From contig VZTG01009228.1 in assembly GCA_013397845.1 (NCBI GenBank), forward strand, positions 176,133 through 240,132: 64,000 bases of DNA, given 5' to 3'. Below are positions 50,461 through 63,229 of this stretch, piece after piece; positions within the stretch are counted from its first letter, which is position 1; each line of letters opens with the position of its first letter. The DNA comes from Melanocharis versteri (Eukaryota > Chordata > Aves > Passeriformes > Melanocharitidae). The notes beneath the pieces were generated by a model. The model was not told the origin of the DNA and searched no databases. It was given only the letters and a program-made list of their open reading frames with translations. A program made the position numbers and the translations under genes.

Positions 50461-51838
50461 GATTATATCAGGTTCCTCCACAGATGTAACCAGAAATTTT
50501 ATAAGAGACTTTTAGCATCATTTCCCCCCTCTATTAAAACAAAGAGGTAGTCCTAAAAATTAGCCAATTTCCAAGTGAAATGATAACAGGGTCAATCTCT
50601 CTATCCTCCAGATCATCTCTAAAATGTTTCCTGTACCAAAATACTGTTCACAAAATTCTACCTCACTAAACCATGCTATTTTTAAAATACTTTCTTATTA
50701 CTCAAACTAATTGCAAGTGAGGGCCCTAAAGGAAGGAGATTTCTCCATAATTTGTAATTAATACTAACTTCTCTCCTGTCTGCTTCATACATCCATCGCA
50801 TCTGGTCATAAAAATAATGTTCCAATTTTAATTTGTTAAATACAATCTCTCTATTTTTGCTTTGCTGTATCATTTATCTGGGTAAATTTTCAAGCGGAGC
50901 CTATAATTATGTTTTTGACCAGACTGTCCTTTAGCTTAAACAATTATCTTCTCCCTTAGATTATCTTCTTTAATTTGCAGCATAGTTTAAAAAGTATTGT
51001 CATACACATAAAAAAATAGGTATCGTCTAAATGACATCCTCATGTTTGAGGTTTGCAAGTTGATCAGCCTGGTATTTTTATTTCCTTTTACTACACATGA
51101 AATAATCCATCAGAAGGAACAGAAAAGAGGAACAGGGAAAAAAAATTTGAAAGAGAAATTGCCCCTACTCAGAGTCCAAACTAAAGTCCTAAAGGTAACC
51201 CACAGCCTCTCCAGAAATCATTCTTTCCAGCAGATGTGGGAAAGGAGTATGCAATAAGCATCTATGGAGGGGCTTCAAGTGAACAGAATTAAGTGGGCAT
51301 GGGAGGAGGGAAAAACCTCTCAGCACATTTGTTCTAAAGATTCCAGAGTGCTTCCATGTAAAGATAATCTTTTATCTAGAACGACAAGCCTGAAATTGAA
51401 AACTGGTACAAGAGACTGAAACCAGAGCCAATGAAGAACAGTCACATGAAGGACAATCTCACTCCTGACATGGCTGGTACATGTTTTCAAATATATGCTT
51501 AATAAAAAATTACACAGTGGTGCCATATTATCCAAACTTATCCAGTTTTTCAGCTTCAAAGTCCTGCAAGACTGACTCAATGAATCTTTGTTACTACTAC
51601 TGAGGCAGTAAAGAAAATCACAAGGGTCTATTCCTTTGCAGGCTACAAAAGCTCTTTCGGAGCCTACAAAAGATTTCTGTATGATATGCAATTAATGTGC
51701 AGGTTTTAGAGAGACGGTATTCAGTACATGGAACGATTCCCTGATCAAACATATGTAAAAAAATCTGAATCTGAAACCATAGCACCAAGTTATGGAAAAT
51801 TTCCAGAACCCAAGTGCCTTTAGCTTCCCAAATAATTG

Positions 51839-51881
51839 GAAAAAAAACCCCAAAACCCCACATAAAACCAAACCCACACAG
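51839..51881. repeat. A/C-only low-complexity tract
   Basis: Runs of A alternating with CCCC and CCC units, with a single T, form a strand-asymmetric stretch of about 40 bp. Confidence 0.8.
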
Positions 51882-52853
51882 ACATCCCTTAGGTTAGAGC
51901 ACAAAAGAAGACTCAGTCTAGTATATGAAAGAACAAAAATTTGAATAACTTAGCAAGTCCCAATTTTGAATCATTCTTTTTAATATTATTTTCTAAAGCT
52001 GTAATTAAATTAAAGCAGCGTAGTGATAATTGAACAGAGAGTTTCCTGTAGCTGTGGCCCAGGAGAGTCATATTAATCACACAGTATCACCAGTTCAGTA
52101 TTGCCAGATAGAAAGTAACACATCCTTATCTCCAGAGAGCACTGATGCTGGGATCTCTCTCCAGGCACTGACGAACCATTACTGCCAAGCACAGTCTTGC
52201 CTTATGCAACATTCTTGGAAAAGCAAGTATTTTGCTTTTGCATCAAATACACAGCTTTTTAAAAGCAGGCAACGCCAGGCACCAGGTAAAAAATAATACA
52301 TGTCTGCATTCTGTATCCTGGATTGTAAGGAGAGGAAGAGAGGGAGAGAGAGGAAATAAAAAAAGGTTCTGCCTTTTCATTTCTGAAAACTGAGACAGAT
52401 AAGGAAAACATGAAATGGTAGAAGAACTGCTCAAAAACTTTGAATCAGACACAAAAATGTTATATTTTATCTAATATTTCCTGTCTCATATGATTGATAT
52501 TAATTTTATATATTTTCTGGATCTTAGTATTCATACGAATCATACTATTCATAATTACAGGAATATAAGAAAAAATATATATCTCAATTCACATTACTTG
52601 GATAGCCTGAAATTCTGCCCTAAAATGGGTGTGGTAATGCATATATCTTAAAAAGCTTTAGTACATAATAAATTCTTAGTAGTACCCTTCACAAATTGAG
52701 ATGCTCTACTTCGTATCTTGAGATCATCAAATCACAATAGACAGCAGTTTTCAATGTTTCTGCAGTCCAGAGCAGACTGTCAAACTTTCTTTTAACAGGC
52801 AGGTGACCAGGACATTCTCAGAATGGCAAAACCCTTTTCAAGGATTTATATAT

Positions 52854-52892
52854 TCTCTCTCTCTCTCTCCCTCTTTTTTTTTTTTTTTTTTT
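52854..52892. repeat. (CT)n followed by poly(T)
   Basis: About eight CT units, then CCCTC and roughly 19 T, form an almost pure pyrimidine run. Confidence 0.9.
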
Positions 52893-54439
52893 AAACACAA
52901 TTAATTTTGAGCTCAGGGTCATACTGCATTTTATTTGAGAGGAAAGTTGTCCTTAGAGACTGTACTGCAGCCCATGCATCTTAACCTACACCACTACCCA
53001 AGCCAGATATTATGAAAGATGCATAGCTTTGTGGTTTGGGAAATTCAAATTGCTTTCCTTATCTTTCCCCTTCACGTGAAAGCCCAAGAAAATAGTCCTA
53101 GAAACCATAGTCCACAGACATATATGAATCAATACAAACACTCCCAGTAGCAATAGATGTCATTCAAAACAGCAGATGGACTTTAAAATATTAAGAGGGA
53201 AGTATGTTCCGGTTTCTTGCATGCATGAATTAAGATAATGAACACATCGTAGAGGTGATACCACCTGGGAAATTTCCCTCTGTGAATAACAAACCAGAAA
53301 TCTTTTAAACTGCTAATTTTACATAAAAATGTGCCTATTTGCTTTCGATTTAAAGATCAGTTGACACTGCAGGACTTGCTCAAATCTTTGTTTTTCTTCC
53401 GCTATTCACAGTCTTGCCAAATAACATGCAACTGAAATGAAAACCTTTGTTTAATGTCACTGTTATTATCCCTATCATTCGGACAAGGAATCTCACGCAG
53501 CGAAGAGCCCCTTCTGTTTTGGGCTGTTACTGGACAATCAATTAAAGGAAAAGAATTAGTGTACTCAAATAAACACAGGCTACAAGGGCAGCACAACAGA
53601 GGGTTGTTTACAACATACAGCAGATTACATGAAAGAGTTTTCCAAATTTTCACTAGCACAAGCTGATTAAGTCTGCGTGGCAGAGAGCAGACTAACACAG
53701 GCCTGGAAGCAGTAAAACCCCAGTGGCTTGGATGCAATGCCACACAAATATGACAAAATTGTTTTCAAAGCTAATCCGGGCATCTTCACACCACATTTCC
53801 TAGCACTCCCTGTTCTAGGATTTGCTCCTGCAGAGGCAGTGTGGGTATAGGCATGCCCACAGTAATTTTTTCATTTTGTTATCTCTAACAGGGAGCTCTA
53901 GCTACTTTTCAACAGCCACAGCACTGTGAAGTTACAAGTCTCCCTCATCTACTCCATGCAGGTGGAAAGGGGAAAAAAACCAGAGAAAGAGGCATAATGT
54001 TTTGATATCTTCTGGATCTTCCTTGTCAGTTGAAATATAAGAGTAGAGGTACCGAGAAAATGAATTCTCAGTACTGTGCTCTCCCTGGATTTTACACATC
54101 ATGCTGCACCACGACAACCATCTCCTTTTTGCACTCAAAGGATGAAAAAAAAATCACCTCAAAGCCATCTAGTCCTTCCCCCGTGCCATGGTAACACACA
54201 TCACGTTTCTGTCACAACTCACAGCTGCTTTCATCACCTGTTCTCAAAATCATAGGCAACTTTTCCTGATAATATATTCCAATGCAACAATGTCTCACTA
54301 AGCAAGGAAAAAAACCAGATCACTGCGAAAAACACGTTTATCTCATACACTTAGACAAACCCTCACTTTCTCATTTCTCCACTATCTTCTTCACTTCTTT
54401 GAAGCTAAGATAACATCTCCCAGTTCATTCAGTCATTCC

Positions 54440-54512
54440 TCCAGACCTCTAGGTATCCCTACCACTCTTCTCCAGACTCCCTCCAATGGGTCCATATTAC
54501 CTTCTTTTTTTT
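54440..54512 (-). mobile_element. Old CR1 ORF2 fragment
   Basis: The plus strand reads CTCCAGACCTCTAGG...CTCTTCTCCAGACTCCCTCC and AATGGGTCCATATTACCTTC. This aligns by eye with the reverse complement of the CR1 segment encoding the DLLERVQRRATKMIRGLEH region (CCTCCTCTGGACCCGCTCCA followed by ACAGGTCCATGTC). It is divergent, so probably old. Confidence 0.5.
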
Positions 54513-57500
54513 CTTTTTGAATTATTTTTAATTAATTCCATCTTCAAAACATGAAACTACATCAATATTGGCTGGAAAGATTACTTCATTTAACTTGTAG
54601 AACATAATTTCATTTACACATACGTGATGCAGACACAGGATCCCACAATAAGAACTGGAAAGGTCCTTAAGGTTAACTGAAGCAAGCCTCAGGGAGAAGC
54701 ATTTGGTCCTTCTGGCCTTCTCCAATTGCACCCATCAACCAGGAGGCAGAAATTACTTTAAAGAAGGCTTGTTGTGTTTGAATTAAGGAACTGTGCTATA
54801 GGCTTTTGCAATACAAACTTCAGTCCCAACCTAAGAACCAGCTCTATTTAAAAAAACCCAAAACTTTCGCTAAGAGCAAAATTCAATCATCTTGTGACAG
54901 TATCTTTGTATCACATTCTCTAATTTTACAATTCTACAGCAATGCTGAGTCCTGTTATTCTTGTCGTCCACTAAAATACAAAAATCCTTTATATATATAC
55001 CTAAATAAACCTCTCACCCCTAAACAAGAACACTCTCTCATGAGTCCATTCCTAGGCAAAACAATGTTTTTCAAGCAGTTTAGCACTTGCCCACAGTCAA
55101 TTCTTCCAGACATTCTTTAATAAGAATGAAGTTTTGACAGTTTCTATCATAAAGTCAAGCTACCAGAGACCTACTGCTCCTCTTCTCTTAGCATTTTGGA
55201 AAAAGAAATTCTATTAATCTAACATGGTTTAATCTTAAAAATAAAATCATACGGCCTACTGCTTATTTCTCTGTCATCTTCTACTGCTTTGGGAGGGTTT
55301 AATTCCCAAGAAAAATATGAGAACAAATAAAGATAAACAACTGAGCCTACAGTTGCTCATTTCCACCTGCCCCTTGCCCCCGACACCTGTACAGAGAGAC
55401 ACCACAATCCCTCTTCTCAGCAGCACAGCATTACACATACCCTCCATGAGTTAAGTACTGCAGCAGCTCAAGGATTACATCAGCCAGCTCTTACCCTTTC
55501 AACAGTGTTTTTCTAAACACTTCAAACTTTAACTTACCTAACTGCTCTAAAACTCACTCTTTCCTCACACCAGCTTAGGGTTTTAGCACTTGCCTTGGAC
55601 ATCATGCTCACCTCCAAGCCCCAGTATATTTTAGGTGAACAAACAAAAAATAAAAGACCTCAGCCGGCTCTGCATTCTGTCCACAGCTCGACTCATCAAA
55701 CAGGAGCAAACCTCCTCTGACTTTCTTTTTACTAGCTTTATATTTCTATCATTATTTTTCATTATTCTTTTTGAGTTGGCCATTCTGAATCTTGCACTTT
55801 AACTATATGCGTGTGTGCTTTATTTTTACACTTGTCCTTAGCAATCCAGCTAGGAATTCCTTTCCCTCCTTGTGCTTGATGTTGAAGAGCTCACTAGTAG
55901 CCAAGCCAGCCTCTCACTACTTTTCATATTTTCCTCTGTGGAAGAATAGTTTCAATTTCTGCCATTAGCATATGCCACAGATTCCAACATTCCTGTTTCT
56001 GAATAAATCATATTTTTATCTCAGAATATTTGAATGTACTTTGACATTATAACTGATTAGATGACATTGTCTCCTGACACCGAGCCCAATGCCAAGTGCT
56101 TCTGAAACACTGCTGTTGACTTGATGCCTCTTTTAAATCTGAACTGTTGTTACTTTAAATGTCTGCAAAACAAATGTACACTAAAGAGAATATGCCTTGC
56201 TGCCAATACAACAAAATTTTATCCCCCTCACTTGCTGCTACTTTAAAATCAAACAGTAATGTGTCAGCTGTTGAATCGTGGCACACGTACCCGCTGTGGT
56301 AATGATGCAATGCACACAAAGTACTGAATTTACGCCATGCATAGTTTATCACTTCCTAAACTAATACAACATCCGTGAAATGGGAGGCACTGCTAATATG
56401 TTAGAATTTTAAATTGTCAAAAGGAAGAATCAGGTAACATGTCACTGATCTTTAATTCATTTAACTTTTTAAGATGTATCTGCACACAAAATAATTCAAA
56501 TGCTGTTGAATTTCATTGAAGGCTAATGAGAAAAGTTTGTGCAAATACAAGCTCCAAAGTCTGCTGGCAATTTTCTTCCTCATAAGCAAAGACTAAAAGA
56601 AACATTAATACCTGGGAAAGTGTTCAGATGGCTTCTACAGACACGAAAAGTCAAATAATTCAGTTGATTTAACTGAGTTGATTTGAATGTCAGGAGAACC
56701 AAGGGCTGTGGGCCCAAACTTTGTCTACTCCCTCAGCTACAGAGTTTGATCTAACAAAGAGCATTATCACTTCCTTTGACCTTTGTCCCTAAATCTTTAA
56801 TGTTAGGCTAATGTTTCTGATTTACTCAATTTCACTAACATGTAAGTTGCTAAAAACACTACTAGCAGAAGATATAACTTACAAATAACCCTGCACTAAA
56901 AATGCAGTCTTTGCTAAACTGCCTCAGTTGTTGCTCTCTGAACATTTAATTTTATTTTTTCTAACAATAAAGGTTCTTGTGAGAAGAAAAAAAAGTTCTC
57001 CAAGTCCAAGGATTCCACTGGCATCCAAGCAAAACAAACCTAGTCCTATCTAGCCAAAAGAAATTTTGCAAAAGCATCTCAATACTATTGTGTGTTCCGC
57101 TTTATCAACACCAGCAAGTCAGGAACCCATAAGCACTTGCCTGTAGCTGGCAAACATCATCCCTGTAAAAATCATGCCAGCAAAATATGCTGAAAGCAGA
57201 TGCAACCACTGACAGCCATAAAAACCTCTGTGCTATCTGGCAGCAAGTTTATGGAAATATCTTTCAGTGTTGTTCACACTGCTGGGACCAAAATACTAAG
57301 AACAGAATCATTGCAAAGGCAAATCAGTTTCTGCCCTCCACGTTTTTCCTCCATTCAAAATGTACTCTCACTTCACAGGCTTCTCATCCTATGAATATAT
57401 TTCAAGAAGCTGATAAAGAACTTTCTAATTGTTTACCTGAAACCACTCCAAGCAGGCAAGCATAATTAATCTTAATGCAAGTCAGCAATTCAGAAAGGAA

Positions 57501-58983
57501 ATTATCCTGTTACACCTATTGCTGACTATGTGTTCTTATGTGTTCTCTGCTTCCGTGTACTGAATGGCAAAATGGCCAATTAAAAGGAAAAACAGAAAGA
57601 AAAAACAAAAAAAGACCATGTCAAAGTAACAGAGTAGCTAAATCCACTACCTCCTTGAAACTCAGACTCCCAATATGACTGGTATTCCCAATTCATACTA
57701 AAGGCATTCCAAGGACATTTGGGTAATCTGAGAACAACATTGGAGCCAAAAAAAAGGAGCAACACACACTTTGCTGAAGATCTTTATGGTTTGCAGCAAA
57801 ATTTTTGGCTGCTTAGCACCTGTTGTCACTGTACCTTTGTCAGGCACACGCAGAGAAACCAGCACAATTCTAATTCCACTCACAGAGAGGAAGAGAGCCC
57901 CCATTTCCAAAACAAATCCACATCGTGCTGTGGTTGGGGGCATGCACTTTTTGCAAAGTCTAGCACTAGTAATCAATGAATTCCTCAAAAAGGGAGATAA
58001 ATTTTTGACCTCCACAGGTTTTCTTACAGGAATGCTCAACTTGTAACACTGAGCTAAAACATATTTATGGCACAAGTGAAGCGTAAAAATGCCACAAGCA
58101 TGCATGGAGGAAACAGCACAATTCTGTTTAATAAGAGCCATGGGTCCAGCGTAAGAACTTGCTGATGTTTCACCTTCAACTTGTAATTATGGAAGGCACA
58201 CCTCCCTACTCAGGCTCCCTTCTTTCCTCCTATGTTTAAGGTATACATGCTTACAGAAGCACTACTCAGTGTAATGCCAGTACAGCGGTGATGCAAAAAG
58301 CCAAGTTCTCTCTCCCTCTGAGGTTTGCTGCGTTAGGGCAGAAGCCTGCCACAGCAAAATGAGTTAACACAATTCAGTAAAAACCCATGCTACTTTTTGG
58401 ACTTGGCTGCATAACAGCAACTTTTTAACCACAGCTCTCTGACTCATGTGTAAAAAACCTAAACATCTGAAAATAATTTAGTTATTACAATTATATTAAC
58501 TGCTAATTGTTAATAAAACTAACTCAAAAGTATAATATTCTCTTCCCTCCAGATCAGGGGTATCTGAGGTTTTACAAAAGATTTTGTGAATGCAAGTGGG
58601 ATTGATTCTTCAGCAGTTTTACTCTTCAACTGTTAGCCAACAGCTAAATTTAAGTTACAATCCAAAGGTTTACTGGAATATAAGGCCTGTCAATACTTTA
58701 AAGGTTTTATTTTTTTCACATGCATTAGGAAATCCTCTCAAATGTGAGCTTGTTCGAGGGCATCATTTGCTCAGTTCCCCAGGCAAACTCCACTATTGCT
58801 AGAATAGCCTTTCTATATAAAAAGTTTCCCAGAAAGAAATCCTACCCTTCACCAATATACAGTACAGGCAACTTGCAAAAATGAGCTAGAATCGGAAGGA
58901 TAATGGGCACAATTGTCTTTCAGTAATAGTTATTTATGCAAAGAATCTAGCACGTTTTATTACCACACAGCTTTCCTGTCTTT

Positions 58984-59000
58984 AAAAAAAAAAAAAAAAA
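58984..59000. repeat. Poly(A) run
   Basis: Seventeen consecutive A with no recognisable retroelement upstream. Confidence 0.9.
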
Positions 59001-59653
59001 CAACTGACAAATTCTTCTAAGGCACACAAATATTTAAGTAAACAAAACCGTGTCTGTCATATGCTTGGAGACTACAGTAGAGGTACAAGGGGAGAAGACA
59101 TTTGACTGTGCTTCTACATCTAAATGGCAAAAACTACATGATAAGAATTTGCCTCATACTTTTAGCACTAATCTAGCAGTGCTATGTATGTTCTCACACA
59201 AAAAGTAGCTAACACCATGCTCATTATGATTAGACCAGAATTAACTGTCATGGTCTAACATTACTGTACATGTAGGCAATTCAGTATTGCATCAAAATTT
59301 GACCTTTTTTTTAAGGAAAAAAAAACAGATAAAGAACTAACTGATTTCCCAATAACTCACCACACATGGGAAGCCACCACAGCTTAAAACAGAATAAATT
59401 TCAGGGCAAATTTTCCAACTGCTAGGAAAAGGTGCTACATTTGGTTCAGAGAGAATCTGAGTCAAAGTCCCAACTGCATGCTGGGCCTCCTGCAGGCAGA
59501 TAGCTATGCTTGTGTCATGTTTCCAAACTTTCCTCTGTTAATTAAAGGTAATCCCACTTGATATCATAGGTAACATGCTCTTAGATTATGTCTTCACATG
59601 CCTTGAGCCTGTGATAGCACTCACCAGCTCTTATCTTACCTGCTCTGTTTCAG

Positions 59654-59750
59654 TTCCGCATGGAATTGCCTCACCTGGACATGCCCTTCAGGATCACCTT
59701 TGACAAGAATTTTTTGGCCACACAGTTAAACACGCAAAGCATTCTTATCA
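59654..59750 (+). other. Exon-like segment of unknown identity
   Basis: A pyrimidine-rich tract and acceptor CTGTTTCAG|TTCC precede 59654, and a strong donor ATCA|GTAAGTCC follows 59750, enclosing 97 bp. The plus frame starting FRMELPHLDMPF is open throughout and continues to a TGA at 59813-59815, giving a 51-codon ORF from the ATG at 59660. On the minus strand the same DNA also ends in a good donor, AGCAG|GTAAGATAAG (exon edge about 59643), and carries a 29-codon frame containing ILVKGDPEGHVQVRQFHAEL. I do not recognise either peptide. It could be an alternative FHIP1A leader exon, an exon of an opposite-strand transcript, or chance. Confidence 0.3.
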
Positions 59751-59997
59751 GTAAGTCCTTGACTGAGAGATACCTACCTGTAATAGTAAGTTTTACAATC
59801 AATGCCTACAACTGAAAGTAAGGGAAGATGCATTCTGGTGAATGCTTTGTTACCATCACAGCACCTCCACAGTTAAGTTGACTCTTTAAAATGTATGGGT
59901 GTGTGTACACATGTATTACAATGGAGTGGTATTAAGCCAAAAGCACTCATTGTTGTACGCATTCACAGGTGCATTCAAAACTGTTCTTTTGATTCAC

Positions 59998-60530
59998 CAG
60001 AATCACAGAATCATTAAGGCTGGAAAAGGCCTTCAAGATCATCATGTCCAGTCTGCAACTGAACACCACCATGTCAACTAAACCATAGCACCAAGTGCCA
60101 TATCCAGCCATTTCTTGAACACGCCCAGGCATGGTGACTCCACCACTTTCCTGGGCAGCCCCTGCCAATGCTTAACCACCTCTTCAGTGAAGAAATTCTT
60201 CTTGATGTCCAGCCCGAATCTCCCCTCACACAGCTTGAAGCCATTTCCTCTGTTGCTGGTTGCGTCGGAGAAGAGACCAACTCCCACCTGGTTACAAGCT
60301 CCTTTCAGGCAGTTGTAGAGAGTGATAAGGTCTCCCCTGAGCCTCCTTTTCTCCAGGCAACACACCCACAGATTGCTCAGCCACTCCTTACAGGACTCAC
60401 CCTCTAAACCCTTCACCAGCTTCATTGTCCTTCTCTGGACACGCTCCAGAACCTCAACATCCTTCTCGTAGTGAGGGGCCCAGAACTGGACCCAGGACTT
60501 GAGGTGCGGCCTCATCAACTCGATCCAGGT
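59998..60530 (-). mobile_element. CR1 LINE, about 530 bp, with open ORF2 C-terminus
   Basis: The 3' terminus is at the left, AGAATCACAGAATCA, corresponding to tandem ATTCTGTG-type repeats. The element extends right to about 60530, where it is 5'-truncated. On the minus strand 60518-60078 is open for 146 codons. It encodes the C-terminal part of CR1 ORF2 after the reverse-transcriptase core: [64 protein letters not shown] and [14 protein letters not shown]. The absence of stops makes it the least decayed CR1 copy here. It cannot retrotranspose because endonuclease and RT core are missing. Confidence 0.92.
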
Positions 60531-63229
60531 CTAACTGACCTGGTACCCATGACACAATGAAGTCCTAGCTCTACTTTCCAAACAAATTAATCAGATCAGG
60601 AAAAGGCACTGTTTCTTGTAAGCCGTTTGCATGAGTTTTTAAAGATACAGACATTCTTACAGAACAGCCATACCAGCATCTACTCATAGGTCTTTATTTG
60701 GCCACTGTACTGTATCGCAAAAAGGACTGAAAAAAATTTCAGAATTTCTAGGTCACTCATGCCCAAACCTTTGACCAGTGGAGACCTTTGTAGCCTCTTC
60801 TGGAAGCACCCCAAGGTTGTTTGTCTTTACTCAATACTACCAGAGCATTAAAAGTGCAATCATAACATACCAAAAGTATAGGCATCCGCTGTGTACTGCA
60901 TTACCTGAAACACACCCAAAAGCAGTCACAAAAAGCACTACTCTGCCAACAGCCTTCCTTGATGCCCTCTTTCCTGGCGCTTATTCCGATGGGGATATAG
61001 CACAGGACTATTTTGTTGGGGTTGCAGCTATTTAGCATAAAACTGACCTATTCCATTTAGGCTGAGAAGAGACTGTAAGTAAGGTAACAATGCCAAGCCA
61101 GCATGTCTGAGTAGAAGAGTCTGAGAGTTCAAGTGTCTGTAAACCAAAACATAGTTATAAAATTGCTACCAAAAATGATGACGGGAACAAGAGGTCAAAA
61201 AAGCATTGTTCTCAGCACCACATAACAAACACCACAAACATACCAACTACACTAAATATGCCATGGGAGAAAGAGACAGAACACATCTCTCTCATGTTTG
61301 ATGGAAACTACTGCTCACAGTAACATCAGATCAGGATGTGGACAACTGCATCTTTAAAAAGTCAAGTATGCTACTCAAACATTATAAAACTAAACAATAT
61401 TCCCATCAGACTAATTAAAATTTGGAGATCTTTTGCAATGAAACCCTCTGCAGGCATCAAAAAGCAGCATTTATAGATAATAAATAAAGATAGGCAAGGG
61501 AGGAACAGCAGCACTTGTGAAAAAATTCTTTGTTAAAAAGAAGTCTTAAAATTATGTATATCAAAGTAATCTTAATAATCCTTCCATGTACAGTTTAACA
61601 GAGAAACTGATGCTTCAGATGGTACTGAGAGTCTGTAAATCTGACAGGCATCAACGCATCATTATAATCTTTTTGAAGAGAAAACATAGCTATAGATTTC
61701 TAAGCTCAGTTTCATGCCAGGATGAAATAAAACCACATTAGCAGCAGTTTCTCCAATTTTCATTCTCTTGGCTTCCAATTCTATGAAGGTTAGTATCCCA
61801 TTTAGGGGAATAAAACCCCAAAAATAAAACAAGAAAAACAACTCAAAGCCAAAACCCTAACGGAGGACAATCCAGTTTTTACCAGCACCACCATATAGTT
61901 TAGACACAGTAAAGTTTAAAAAAAAAAGGAAACTATGCACATAAAGCTAAGTTCCTTCCAGCGGCTTTGTCTACACATTTTTTATCATTCTAATAGGATT
62001 CACTTCTTTTTCAAAGCACGTATCGTCAATCATCATGGGTCAATAAACAGACCAAAACAGCTGTTAGCAAAAGTCAATTGAAAACATTTGTTTTGATTGA
62101 GACAGATAAGAGAAAAAGACATCTGGATGTTCCATGAGTTTCACCAGTGCCATCCTCACATCAACATCTCACTGGTACAATCTCGTCCTCTAGAATTATT
62201 CATACTCCATCTTGTAGATTGTAAGTTTTTCTGTCTTTCCCTTCTCCCTCTGACCTTCCATGTCCATTAAAGCAGAGCCAGAGAGGAAGAAAAGAATTAC
62301 AGCTTTAGGTCCTAATTCTTAGATTAGTTTCAGATCAAGTGGACTCTTGTACACACACAGCCCAGCAGAAGTAAAGCACCACAAATAATGTGAAAACTCT
62401 AATTTGACATCACTCTTTCAGGTATTACAAATCCTTCCAATCAACATTTTTTCTAAAGGTTTACTTCTAGAAATTATGATATAAAACCAGCACAGGGCAG
62501 AAATACGGGTCTATGCTGCATGACCTAACACTACTACCTTACTGGTGTTTTGGAGATCTCTTTGAATGGACAGTTTATTATCACTACCTCTTCTCTCTGA
62601 AAATGAAAACAAAATTCAAACCTCATGCTTCCCCAATTAGAAGATGAGGCCCTAGACCCTTCTTACTGCTATAAGAGAGAATAAAAACACTGTTGTACTA
62701 CAGGAAAATGCAATTATAAACTCTTGCACAGCATCAGTTTCACACGGATCAACAGAAAATACCTAGGCAGAGAGAGCACTGGCAGATTCTGAAGTCGCAT
62801 TCAGTTCAATCAGAAGTAATGGGGTGACATATAAAATTACACAATCATTTTTATGCATTTTTTTCTTCTTATCGTCATTGTACGAGATACGTTAATGCTA
62901 ATCAGGAAACCAATCAAACAGCCCAGGGGAAGAGAAAAATCAGACTCAAATAAAAATCTCCAAATACCATCAAGCGTGCCTTAGCCCTTCCCAGTTACAA
63001 GAAACCACGTGCCCCAGCCTGGCAAACTCCTATACTGGCAGGCTGGCCCTAAGCACAACGCCCCAGCACACAGCGGGCATCTGCCAGCACCTACGTACTT
63101 GTCCACACGGAGCAATTTAATCATGCCGAGTTGCTACCAACACCCGTGGGCAACAGAAAGGTCCACACGACCTTGCTAATAGTTCCTCAAAGATCAGAGA
63201 AAGCAACACAGCAATCACTTTGTCAGGGC

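Noticed and set aside
51320..51691. 123-codon minus-strand frame in intron 1
   Set aside because: Cysteine- and leucine-rich peptide without family resemblance, overlapped by other chance frames.
51839..51881. Interstitial telomere-like repeat
   Set aside because: CCCC and AAAA runs look superficially telomeric but do not repeat the vertebrate CCCTAA unit; it is low complexity.
54630..54680. Additional CR1 3' tip
   Set aside because: Only about 25 bp (AACTGGAAAGGTCCTTAAGG) resemble CR1; too short and without the terminal repeat.
57698..58141. 147-codon minus-strand frame in intron 1
   Set aside because: No recognisable domain and no promoter or splice context; overlapping frames on the other strand are equally open. 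Probably chance.
60078..60518. 146-codon minus-strand frame as a host gene
   Set aside because: The translation is the C-terminal part of CR1 ORF2 and the flanks are CR1.
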